Assembly (NCBI RefSeq): GCF_004358445.1
Contig: NZ_CP037951.1
Coordinates: 545,501-609,500 of the forward strand
DNA length: 64,000 nucleotides
Origin: Parashewanella tropica
Lineage (GTDB): Bacteria > Pseudomonadota > Gammaproteobacteria > Enterobacterales > Shewanellaceae
Reading direction: 5' to 3'
Shown here: one piece after another, positions 16,911 to 25,013 of the stretch
Numbering within the stretch: the first letter of the stretch is position 1
Layout of the letters: each line of letters opens with the position of its first letter
The notes under the pieces: model-generated
Seen by the model: the letters and a program-made list of their open reading frames with translations, nothing else
Told to the model about the DNA's origin: nothing
Databases searched by the model: none
Translations under genes and position numbers: made by a program

Positions 16911-19130
16911 ATGAAAAAAGCACTAATAATAAGTCTATTGCTCGCCATTAGCCTTATGGCTCAGTCGGTCAATGCTCGCCCAAAAATTGGCTTAGTGCTC
17001 AGTGGTGGTGGCGCCAAAGGCGCTGCGCATATTGGTGTTTTAAAAGTCTTAGAAGAAAATCATATTCCTGTTGATTATATCGCTGGCACCAGTATTGGTG
17101 CTTATGTAGGTGGCATGTATGCACTGGGGTACAGTGCTGACGAAATAAAAAAAATCATGTTGTCTACCGATTGGGACAAAGGGTATTCAGATCTCATTGC
17201 TCGTAAGGATTTAAGTTTCAGAGATAAACAGAACCGAGATAAATTTAATGTACCGCTTTTTTTGGGCTACAGTGACGAAAAGCTGAAATCTCCAGCTGGT
17301 TTACTTCTCGGGCAGACCATGTCTGAGTTATTGCGTAATTCAACCGGATTAGTTCATCAATTTAACAACTTCGACCAATTACCGATCCCTTACCGTGCGG
17401 TAGCGACCGATCTGATCACTAGCCATGCAGTGGTGATCAATAAAGGAAGCTTAGTGTTTGCTATGCAGTCGTCAGCGACCGTTCCAGGTGCATTACAGCC
17501 GCTTGAATATGGTGACAAGTTACTGGTCGATGGCGGCATTTCCAACAATATGCCCGTTGATGTGGTCAAAGCTATGGGCGCCGATATTGTGATTGCGATT
17601 GATATTGGCTCTTCTTTAGCTAAGAAGTCAGATCTTAATGATGCTGTATCGGTTTTAAATCAACTGTCCACCATAATGACGAACGCGAGTACCCAAAAGC
17701 AAATTGCTTTGTTAAGCAAAAAGGACATATTGATCCGCCCGAACGTTGGCTCATTAAGCACCACAGACTTTAGTATTTTGCCAATGGCTTATAAATTAGG
17801 TGAAAAAGCGGCAAAAAAACAACTCTCAAAACTGAAGTTGTTGACGGTATCCGATACCCAATATGCCCATTATCAATCCCATAAAGCTGAAGTGAAGCAG
17901 CAAATTACATCACCGTTGAACCAGCCCATTTATAAGATTGTGCTAAAGAACAACTCAAAAACCAGTGCCAGTATCATTTTAAATGCGTTTGATATCCAAG
18001 AAGGGAAACCTGTTAAAAAGCAACAACTACAGCAAGCTGTCAAGCGGGTATATGCACTCAATAAATTTGAAAAAGTCACCACTGAGTTTTCCGATACGCC
18101 ACAAGGGCGAGTGTTAACATTAACAACAAAAGCAAAGTCTTGGGGACCTAATTACTTTCAGTTTGGTTTGAATTGGGAAGATGATTTAGAGGTCGGCTCG
18201 TTTATTAGTTTAGATTTGGCTTATACCCTCACTGATATTACTCAAAATGGTGGTGAATGGCGCAACGAGCTAAAAATTGGAGATAATAAACGATTTTCGA
18301 CCGAATTTTATCAACCCTTGGATGGCTCTCAAAACCTGTATTTCAGAACACGTTATACCTTTATAAAAAAGAACCAAGGCGTATTTGAAGACAATAAGCT
18401 GGCTCTTGATGTTAATCGACGATCTCACGAACTGGAATCTGGGATTGGGGTAAACATTGGGCGCGATGGTTTTGCTGAGTTAGGTATGAGAGCCCTATAT
18501 GGACGAGTCTCAAACAATGCTCTCTTAAAATCCAGCTTTAATATTAGAGGCTATGGAGGGTATTTAGAGCTAGGTTATGATGGTTTAGACAGTATTAGCT
18601 TTCCTACAGATGGGGATAGGCTTACGTTTGGCTTAGAGTTTGGCCGCAATGATGTTACTCGCCCTAACGAACACTTTTCATCGGATTTTAATTTACATTA
18701 CCAACTGAATTGGAAAGGCGCCGTAAATATAGGAAACCATGTTTTTGTAGGTAAACTCGATTTAGAAAGTGCAAATAACACAAAAGGTGAATTGGTTGCT
18801 GAACCTGCAGAACTCGGTGGATTTCTAAACCTTTCTGGTTATCATCGTGACGCTCTGCTTGGAAATCATAAAGTGTTGGCTGCTCTGGTGTACCAATATG
18901 ATCTTGGTCGAGGTGTGTTAGGACTAAATGAATTACCTTTATACCTAGGTACGAGCATAGAAGCGGGAAATGTGTGGGTAAATCGTAAAGATGTGTCTCT
19001 CAACGATCTCATCTATGGCGGTAGTTTATTTTTAGGCACACAAACCGAGTTTGGCCCAGCCGCTTTAGGTGTTGGCGTTGCTGATGGGGGCAATACTTCT
19101 GTTTACTTCTTTTTAGGAAAAACGTTTTAA
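16911..19130 (+). CDS. Patatin-like phospholipase with POTRA and outer-membrane barrel (PlpD type)
   Basis: The 739-residue protein has a signal peptide ending ...QSVNA. The patatin domain follows, with SGGGAKGAAHIG (oxyanion loop), the nucleophile GTSIG and the DGG dyad (LLVDGGISNNMPVD near residue 205). A POTRA-like segment (about 340-405) leads to a C-terminal beta barrel with alternating hydrophobic strands ending in Phe (YFFLGKTF). This is the type Vd autotransporter layout of PlpD, a lipase A1-type enzyme at the outer membrane. Catalytic Ser and Asp are both present. It lies three bases after the c-di-GMP enzyme, so the two are very probably co-transcribed, which hints at shared control. 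Confidence 0.92.
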   Translation: MKKALIISLLLAISLMAQSVNARPKIGLVLSGGGAKGAAHIGVLKVLEENHIPVDYIAGTSIGAYVGGMYALGYSADEIKKIMLSTDWDKGYSDLIARKDLSFRDKQNRDKFNVPLFLGYSDEKLKSPAGLLLGQTMSELLRNSTGLVHQFNNFDQLPIPYRAVATDLITSHAVVINKGSLVFAMQSSATVPGALQPLEYGDKLLVDGGISNNMPVDVVKAMGADIVIAIDIGSSLAKKSDLNDAVSVLNQLSTIMTNASTQKQIALLSKKDILIRPNVGSLSTTDFSILPMAYKLGEKAAKKQLSKLKLLTVSDTQYAHYQSHKAEVKQQITSPLNQPIYKIVLKNNSKTSASIILNAFDIQEGKPVKKQQLQQAVKRVYALNKFEKVTTEFSDTPQGRVLTLTTKAKSWGPNYFQFGLNWEDDLEVGSFISLDLAYTLTDITQNGGEWRNELKIGDNKRFSTEFYQPLDGSQNLYFRTRYTFIKKNQGVFEDNKLALDVNRRSHELESGIGVNIGRDGFAELGMRALYGRVSNNALLKSSFNIRGYGGYLELGYDGLDSISFPTDGDRLTFGLEFGRNDVTRPNEHFSSDFNLHYQLNWKGAVNIGNHVFVGKLDLESANNTKGELVAEPAELGGFLNLSGYHRDALLGNHKVLAALVYQYDLGRGVLGLNELPLYLGTSIEAGNVWVNRKDVSLNDLIYGGSLFLGTQTEFGPAALGVGVADGGNTSVYFFLGKTF

Positions 19131-19138
19131 GACAGAGG

Positions 19139-19681
19139 TTAGGGCATAGCACGATGGCGTACAAAATGACTCTGAGAGATGCCATTGTCAAAACGAGTAG
19201 AAACTTTGCATCGAAACTCCAGAGGTTGAGGAAGTTCTCCAAATAGTGGAATACCACTACCCAGTACGATTGGGATCGTGGTGATGAGCATCTCATCAAT
19301 TAAATCTTGCTTTAAAAAGTGTTGAATGGTGATCCCACCATCAATGTATAAATCGTTAAACCCTCTGCGTCTGAGTTGATTTATAAGCTCAGGTAGTTCA
19401 CCGCTTATGAGCTGTATTTTGTCTTCATAACCTTCAGGCACTTGTTCTAACGTATTGCTCAGTACAAATACAGGTTTGGTATAAGGCCAATCACAATCAA
19501 AACTGATCACCAACTCCATCGTCTTTCGTCCCATGATAAGGGCATCAATACGTTGCATGTGCTCGTTAAATCCCATGTCCAAATTATCAGGATTTGGGAT
19601 GGCATGAAGCCAGTCTACTTGATTGTTTTTATCTGCAATATAACCATCAAGACTTGTCGCAATGAAGACGATATTAGCCAT
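19139..19681 (-). CDS. Dihydrofolate reductase/RibD C-terminal family protein
   Basis: This 180-residue protein begins MANIVFIATSLDGYIADKNNQVDWL, the usual start of the RibD_C/DHFR-like reductase family. It has ALIMGRKTME (NADPH-binding region), LYIDGGITIQHFL and TTIPIVLGSGIPLFG. Family members reduce pteridines or related substrates with NADPH, but most are of unknown substrate. It is not the housekeeping folA. It converges on the patatin gene with only eight bases between the stop codons. No partner gene is evident. Confidence 0.85.
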   Translation of the reverse strand: MANIVFIATSLDGYIADKNNQVDWLHAIPNPDNLDMGFNEHMQRIDALIMGRKTMELVISFDCDWPYTKPVFVLSNTLEQVPEGYEDKIQLISGELPELINQLRRRGFNDLYIDGGITIQHFLKQDLIDEMLITTIPIVLGSGIPLFGELPQPLEFRCKVSTRFDNGISQSHFVRHRAMP

Positions 19682-19752
19682 GAAATTTTTACTATTTGAT
19701 GAATGGGGTTACTTAGATTGCCATAATTTGGCTGTTTGGGTAACTGTTTATG

Positions 19753-19784
19753 AAAAAAGGACACCATATTGAAAGGGTGTCCTT
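19753..19784 (-). terminator. Intrinsic terminator of the argS-ftsN unit
   Basis: AAGGACACC (19757-19765) pairs with GGTGTCCTT (19776-19784). On the minus strand the stem is followed by a T6 run. It lies about 46 bases downstream of the ftsN stop. Confidence 0.85.
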
Positions 19785-19830
19785 CTTAATTCTTACAGAA
19801 CCTCGAAATTTTCAGGTATCCCTGAGGAGG

Positions 19831-20382
19831 TTACTTGCTCTTTTTCGACACAATAATACAAGTGTTGATTGAGATGGCTTGCAGTTTGTGACGATCTCGC
19901 TCTGCTAAACGCTTTCTTTCATATGGACCCAGCTGAACTCGATACCAAGTCCATTTTTTGCCCTCAATTTTACGTATTTCAGCCGTGAGTCCCTGAAAAG
20001 CAATGTTTGCTTTCATGGTTTCAGCTTGAGCTTTCGACCTAAATGAACCACATTGCATCTGATAGCTGAGATTGGCCTTAGGCTGATGTTTAGGAACATC
20101 AACTTTAACTTCTTTATTTTCCAATAAATCTTGATAAATCCATTTATCATCGGGTTTTGGAGGCAGCTCATCTTTTTTCTTTGGCTTAACTTTTGCTGGC
20201 GTAGGCGCTGGTTTTGCAGTTTCAGCACTGTCTTTAATGTTCCATAAAAAATAGCCAAAGCCGCCTATTGCCATGAGAACAATAAGCAAAAGCAGAATAG
20301 GCAAGCGCGACGTTGGCGCTTGCTTTTTCTTGGCGCGAGGTGCGCGTTTAGTCGGTTTACGATTAGCGTAATCGCGGCTCAT
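19831..20382 (-). CDS. ftsN: SPOR-domain cell division protein, probable FtsN
   Basis: This is a 183-residue bitopic membrane protein. The cytoplasmic end is short and very basic ([21 protein letters not shown]), a membrane helix spans about residues 28-48, a Lys/Pro-rich periplasmic linker follows, and a SPOR domain occupies about 105-180 (YQMQCGSFRSKAQAETMKANI, TWYRVQLGPYERKRLAE). FtsN triggers septal peptidoglycan synthesis, and SPOR domains bind denuded glycan at the septum. Its start overlaps the argS stop by one base, the arrangement seen in Shewanella and relatives. It is shorter than E. coli FtsN (319), mainly in the linker, so the assignment rests on layout and context. Confidence 0.82.
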   Translation of the reverse strand: MSRDYANRKPTKRAPRAKKKQAPTSRLPILLLLIVLMAIGGFGYFLWNIKDSAETAKPAPTPAKVKPKKKDELPPKPDDKWIYQDLLENKEVKVDVPKHQPKANLSYQMQCGSFRSKAQAETMKANIAFQGLTAEIRKIEGKKWTWYRVQLGPYERKRLAERDRHKLQAISINTCIIVSKKSK

Positions 20383-22127
20383 TACATCTTCTCTAACGTT
20401 TCAATCCCTAGAAGCGCCAGACCTTGTTTTAAAGTCTGTGCCGTGAGTTTAGCCAATTGAAGTCGGCTATGCTTTTGAGCTTCCGTTTCAGCACTTAACA
20501 CAGGACAAGCTTCATAGAAGCTTGAGAATGCTCCAGCCAGCTCAAACAGATAGCCACACAGTACATGCGGCTGACCTTTAGCACTAACTCTGCTCAAGAT
20601 CTCGTTAAACTGTCCAAGTTTAGTACCTAAATCTTTCTCTTTTTCATGCTCAAGCACAATTTTAGCGTCAGATAAGTCGATATCTTGTGCTTTTTTGAAA
20701 ATACCCGCAACACGAGTGTAAGCATAAAGTAGGTATGGTGCAGTGTTACCTTCAAAGCTCAACATTTGGTCGAAGCTGAAAATATAGTCGCTGGCACGGT
20801 TTTTTGAAAGGTCAGCGTATTTAACTGAGCTAATGCCTACCACTTTAGCAATATGCAGAACTTCCGCTTCATCCATATCTGGGTTTTTACTACGAACCAA
20901 CTCAACGGCACGCTCAACCGCTTCATCAAGTAGATCGACAAGCTTAACTACGCCACCGCTACGGGTTTTGAATGGACGACCGTCTTCACCGTTCATGGTA
21001 CCAAAGCCTAAGTGCTCTAGTGATAGTGATTCTGGTACAAACTTCGCTTGCTTAGCTAGGCTAAATACTTGCTGGAAGTGAAGACCTTGGCGAAGATCAA
21101 CAAAATACAGAGCGCGATCAGCTTTTAATACGTTTGCACGATAGCGCATTGCCGCTAAATCAGTGGTCGCATATAAGAAACCACCGTCGGCTTTTTGAAT
21201 AATGACAGGCAGTGGCTCACCGTCTTTAGTTTTAAATTCGTCTTGGAATACGACTTTCGCGCCTTCACTTTCGGTCAGTAATCCTTGAGCATCTAAATCG
21301 GCCACCACTTGTTGTAAGTCATCGTTGTAGGTACTTTCACCACGGACATCATCACGAGTTAAGCTCACGCCTAATTTTTTGTAGACTTGGTGACAATGGC
21401 TAAGTGAAATATCATTAAATTGGCGCCAGAGTTTGTTGCAATATTCATCGCCAGATTGCAGTTCAACGACAAGATTACGAGCGCGAGTGGCAAATTCTTC
21501 TGATTCATCAAAGCGAACTTTTGCCGCGCGGTAAAAGGTTTCCAAGTCAGACAGTTCAAGGCTAGCCTTACCTTCGTCTTTGGCTTGTAACTCTTCCATG
21601 TAGGCCAGCAACATCCCGAATTGAGTACCCCAATCACCCACATGGTTTTGACGGATAACTTTATGACCTAAGAATTCTAAAGTGCGGACTACACTGTCAC
21701 CGATGATACTGGAACGTAAATGACCAACATGCATTTCTTTTGCTAGGTTAGGCGAAGAGTAATCCACCACAATGGTTTGAGGCTCAGGTAGAGTTACACC
21801 TAATTTAGGGTCAACCAGTGCTTCTTGCAGTTGATTGGCAAGGGCATTGCCATCAATAAAGAAGTTAATAAAACCAGGGCCTGCAATCTCAACTTTAGCC
21901 ACGTGGCTGGACTCTGGTAAATTGTTGATGATCAACTGTGCCAATTCACGTGGATTTTTACGCGCCGCTTTGGTCAGCATCATGGCTAGGTTGGTTGCGA
22001 AGTCGCCATGGTTCTTATCCTTGGTTCGGTCAACCTGAATGCGTGCCTGAATGTCTGTTGGCACAATGCCTTGTTCAATTAAGGACTGTAAGGTTTGCTC
22101 TAGCAAAGATTGAATATGTGATTTCAT
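20382..22127 (-). CDS. argS: Arginyl-tRNA synthetase
   Basis: ArgS is the class I synthetase that charges tRNA-Arg. The 581 residues show the N-terminal Add1 domain ([16 protein letters not shown]), the HIGH-type signature HVGHLRSS near residue 130, the KMSKS-equivalent region [12 protein letters not shown] and the anticodon-binding helical domain ending in [12 protein letters not shown]. Length matches E. coli (577). It is transcribed with ftsN, which overlaps its stop. Confidence 0.97.
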   Translation of the reverse strand: MKSHIQSLLEQTLQSLIEQGIVPTDIQARIQVDRTKDKNHGDFATNLAMMLTKAARKNPRELAQLIINNLPESSHVAKVEIAGPGFINFFIDGNALANQLQEALVDPKLGVTLPEPQTIVVDYSSPNLAKEMHVGHLRSSIIGDSVVRTLEFLGHKVIRQNHVGDWGTQFGMLLAYMEELQAKDEGKASLELSDLETFYRAAKVRFDESEEFATRARNLVVELQSGDEYCNKLWRQFNDISLSHCHQVYKKLGVSLTRDDVRGESTYNDDLQQVVADLDAQGLLTESEGAKVVFQDEFKTKDGEPLPVIIQKADGGFLYATTDLAAMRYRANVLKADRALYFVDLRQGLHFQQVFSLAKQAKFVPESLSLEHLGFGTMNGEDGRPFKTRSGGVVKLVDLLDEAVERAVELVRSKNPDMDEAEVLHIAKVVGISSVKYADLSKNRASDYIFSFDQMLSFEGNTAPYLLYAYTRVAGIFKKAQDIDLSDAKIVLEHEKEKDLGTKLGQFNEILSRVSAKGQPHVLCGYLFELAGAFSSFYEACPVLSAETEAQKHSRLQLAKLTAQTLKQGLALLGIETLEKM

Positions 22128-22266
22128 TGGCGGTCTTCAATTACGTCGAAAAAATTTTAGCCTGATATTTTATCCTTTTGTTTACACAAAAAACATAGTC
22201 TGTGGTGGATTTTTATGATCAGATATTTTCGTTTATCCCGTAATTAAACACTGGTTGTGTCATGAG

Positions 22267-22959
22267 TTAATTTATCGCTAATTTTACGGCCTGCTCTGCA
22301 TGAATTTGGGTGGTATCGTACAATGGAATATGGGTATGTTGCTGTTGGATCAATAACGCTATTTCAGTACAACCCAAAATAATGGCTTCTGCGCCTTGGG
22401 CGAACAATTTATTGATGATTTGAAGGTATTTTTCTCTGGAATCGTCGTGTATTTCCCCCAAACATAACTCTTTATAAATAATTTGATGCACCAGTTCTTG
22501 GTCTTTTTCATTGGGTACAAGAACTTCAATATCGAACTGCTTTGTCATTCTGTTCTTATAAAAGTCTTGTTGCATGGTAAATTGGGTTCCAAGTAACCCA
22601 ACTCGAGTAATGCCATCGGCTATCAGTTGTTCTGCGGTCGCGTCAGCGATGTGCACCAGAGGGATGGAAATGGCACTTTCAATTTTTGACGCGACTTTAT
22701 GCATGGTATTGGTACAAATCAGGAGAAAGTCAGCCCCACCTGCTTCTACCGATTGTGCCGCCTGTACTAAAATTGTGGCAGTTTCATCCCATTTCCCTTG
22801 ATGCTGCAGTGTTTCTATTTCATTAAAATCAACACTGAACAAGCATATTTTGGCTGAATGTAAGCCGCCTAATTTGGCTTTTACACCTTCATTTATGGCT
22901 TTGTAGTAGCTTGCTGTCGATTCCCAACTCATACCACCTAGTAGGCCAATGGTTTTCAT
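22267..22959 (-). CDS. Aspartate/glutamate racemase family protein (YgeA-like)
   Basis: The protein begins MKTIGLLGGMSWESTASYYKAINEGV, the standard start of the amino-acid racemase family that includes E. coli YgeA. Two catalytic cysteine regions are present: LLICTNTMHK (about residue 83) and LGCTEIALLI (about 190). This family performs PLP-independent racemisation by a two-cysteine mechanism. Substrate is not predictable from sequence. I chose the ATG at 22959 because AAGGA lies six bases upstream; the frame stays open to 22995. It lies 35 bases after the small membrane protein gene and may be co-transcribed with it. Confidence 0.88.
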   Translation of the reverse strand: MKTIGLLGGMSWESTASYYKAINEGVKAKLGGLHSAKICLFSVDFNEIETLQHQGKWDETATILVQAAQSVEAGGADFLLICTNTMHKVASKIESAISIPLVHIADATAEQLIADGITRVGLLGTQFTMQQDFYKNRMTKQFDIEVLVPNEKDQELVHQIIYKELCLGEIHDDSREKYLQIINKLFAQGAEAIILGCTEIALLIQQQHTHIPLYDTTQIHAEQAVKLAIN

Positions 22960-22994
22960 AGCTTCCTTATTCGACTGATGTTGTTGAGTGATCA

Positions 22995-23264
22995 CTATCC
23001 AGCATTCTTAGCTTTTCCAAGTGCAACATTCTTATGCAATGAGAAAATTTCTTTAAGAAAAGCAACATAGAAATAAGGGAAAATATTAAGCATGACAAAA
23101 ACATAACTGACTTTGTGGGCAAAAGGAATGGCTGGCTTTCTAGGGGCATCGAATACGGTATAACCATTAATGAAGTAACTGATGACAACATACAAGGTCA
23201 AAACAGAGCCAATAAGTAAGTAGATCAAAAATAATAAAGTTAAGACGATTGTGAAAATTTCCAT
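22995..23264 (-). CDS. Small two-helix membrane protein
   Basis: This 89-residue protein starts at ATG 23264 with GGAG eight bases before it; the frame stays open upstream to 23345 but without support. Hydrophobic helices lie at about residues 2-30 and 50-70, separated by a polar loop (YTVFDAPRKPAIPFAHK), and the C-terminus is basic. No family is recognised. It is upstream of the racemase gene on the same strand, so a two-gene unit is possible. Confidence 0.65.
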   Translation of the reverse strand: MEIFTIVLTLLFLIYLLIGSVLTLYVVISYFINGYTVFDAPRKPAIPFAHKVSYVFVMLNIFPYFYVAFLKEIFSLHKNVALGKAKNAG

Positions 23265-23506
23265 TTCAGATACTCCATGAAATTGTTTACTTATTAAGAA
23301 TAGGCTTATATCCGTTAAGTTACCGATTCTACAAGATAAAATCAATGAGCTAAAGGTGAGTGCATTTGTAAAAAGTTGAAGGGAATATCGTTACTTAAAC
23401 TAAACGCTGTATACTTTGCGTCCAGTAGAGTGATCAGCATGAAATTCTATTGGGGTTTGTCAGGTCTGGTATACAATTCCAATGAACTCGACAAGAGACG
23501 AAGTCC

Positions 23507-24325
23507 ATGAAAGCCTCAATTCCAACTCCTGTTTATATTCTCCTAGCCGTATCTTCAGCCTTGATGGGACTGAGTATGTTGCTGATGGGAGATCATAGAC
23601 ATATCACCTTAGTGATCGATTTTTATCATTTAGAAGCGTTAGCTTCCGGCGCTGTGTTTAATGTTACGGCAGCGGTCAGCTTTTTATTAGTGACCATATT
23701 TTCTCTATTCAGTATTAAGAAAATTGAGTGCCGAAAACCGTTAGGAGTTTGGTTAACCATTATCGGTGCAGTGCCATTAATTGCCTTGTTCTCATCAAAA
23801 ATGTGGATTGGATCATTAGGTGGTTTTCCTGCCATTGGTGCAGGTCAAGGTGTGATCAAATATTTTGCTCTGTTATCTGTAGGTTTATTAATTTTATTAC
23901 CTCATTTAGAAAAAACGACGCAAAAAGCCATTGCCGCCTTTCCTGTGATCTTAGTATTGCTCTGGATTGGCGGTATGAAGTTTACTGAGCTCGAAGCCAA
24001 AGGCATTGAAAGCTTAGTAAACACTTCGCCATTGATGTCATGGATGTACAAGATTTGGGATGTACAGATGACCTCAAATTTGATTGGTGTCTATGACTTG
24101 ATTGCCATGGCATTAGTTATTGCGGCGATTTTTAAGCGCCAATTCCTCTTGCCTGCGGTTCTAATGTCAGGTGCGGTATTTGTTGTTACTCAAACCTTTT
24201 TATTTACCGCTGATGGTGTGTTTTCTGCAGATAGCATTGTGACGACTACAGGGCATTTCTTAATTAAAGATCTATGGTTTATTGCAAACTTGGTCTGTTT
24301 GTGGAAGTTGTCTGAAGCTGAGTAA
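23507..24325 (+). CDS. DUF417 (YkgB/RclC-like) inner membrane protein
   Basis: Residues about 105-270 match the DUF417 family: WIGGMKFTELEAKGIESLV, NTSPLMSWMYKIWDVQ, SNLIGVYDLIAMAL and GHFLIKDLWFI. The E. coli member RclC belongs to the reactive chlorine response, but most members are uncharacterised. This protein is 272 residues, longer than RclC (197); the extra N-terminal 80 or so residues carry two more hydrophobic helices, making about seven to eight membrane segments overall. No RclR regulator or RclA reductase is nearby, so a chlorine-resistance role is not supported by context. The start has GAGACGAAG upstream. Confidence 0.85.
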   Translation: MKASIPTPVYILLAVSSALMGLSMLLMGDHRHITLVIDFYHLEALASGAVFNVTAAVSFLLVTIFSLFSIKKIECRKPLGVWLTIIGAVPLIALFSSKMWIGSLGGFPAIGAGQGVIKYFALLSVGLLILLPHLEKTTQKAIAAFPVILVLLWIGGMKFTELEAKGIESLVNTSPLMSWMYKIWDVQMTSNLIGVYDLIAMALVIAAIFKRQFLLPAVLMSGAVFVVTQTFLFTADGVFSADSIVTTTGHFLIKDLWFIANLVCLWKLSEAE

Positions 24326-24355
24326 CATTTATATTTCCTAAATTCATCTAAAGTC

Positions 24356-24590
24356 GTGGTGTTGCACACCACACCGCCCAAAGGGGAGCTCTGCAGCAAG
24401 CTCCCCCTTGGATCCCCCAATGCCGCCCCATCAAAGCTAAACGTTTCAAATCTTATTGAATAAATACCTAACGGTTCTGATGGTACATCCATGTACCTCA
24501 GAACCTAGCTCAACATCCATGTTGAGCTTACGGCATTTTATATTCAAACGATTTTCAACAGCTTTGGAGGGGAAGTGGAGCTCGTTAATT
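24356..24590. repeat. Composite palindromic repeat element
   Basis: Four hairpins lie in a row: GTGGTGT/ACACCAC (24356-24372), AAGGGGAGCT/AGCTCCCCCTT (24381-24409), a nested palindrome GGTTCTGA...TCAGAACC enclosing GGTACATCCATGTACC (24473-24505), and AGCTCAACATCCATGTTGAGCT (24507-24528). The last two share the core ACATCCATGT. In addition, the flanks form imperfect inverted arms: CCCCATCAAAGCT...TTGAATA on the left against TATTCAAACG...AGCTTTGGAGGGG on the right. The whole 235 bp therefore looks like a mobile or REP/BIME-type palindromic element. It lies between two converging genes and has no credible reading frame. Confidence 0.7.
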
Positions 24591-24594
24591 TTGA

Positions 24595-24861
24595 TTACTT
24601 GAAAACCAATTGGATCTGACTCTTATCACCATTAAAAATCCCTATACCGTAAGCCATCAAATTTCTATTTTCTTCCCATTTAGCGACATCATTTTGATTA
24701 ATAAGAGATTCATCATAGATCCACGCATGATCTTTAAATCTTACAATATATTCAGAAAAATCGGCTCGACTAGCTTCGATAACTAATTCGTTTAAATCAT
24801 CAGTTAATGGCTGAATGTAACACTGACCAGTAGTTGGCTTTACAAGTTTGTATATTGGCAT
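24595..24861 (-). CDS. Hypothetical 88-residue protein
   Basis: A soluble, mixed alpha/beta 88-residue protein beginning MPIYKLVKPTTGQCYIQPL and ending in KSQIQLVFK. GGAG lies eight bases before the ATG at 24861, which supports it being a real gene. It has a single Cys (residue 14), several aromatic and acidic residues, and no recognised motif. Its stop lies a few bases from the edge of the palindromic repeat element. It appears to be a lone gene. Function unknown. Confidence 0.65.
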   Translation of the reverse strand: MPIYKLVKPTTGQCYIQPLTDDLNELVIEASRADFSEYIVRFKDHAWIYDESLINQNDVAKWEENRNLMAYGIGIFNGDKSQIQLVFK

Positions 24862-25013
24862 GATATTACTCCAAGTCTTTACTTGAAATAATTATCTCAC
24901 TGTTTTTATTTGTTGTAAAATCAGTATGTTATTGACAAATAATTAAATACTAATTTTAAATTTTTTATTCATTTGTTGGTATTGGGTGATTAGACTTTGT
25001 GGTATTTGAATAT

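Noticed and set aside
24190-24492. 100-codon open frame on the minus strand
   Set aside because: It runs across the end of the DUF417 gene and the palindromic repeat element, and has no ribosome site or sensible protein pattern.
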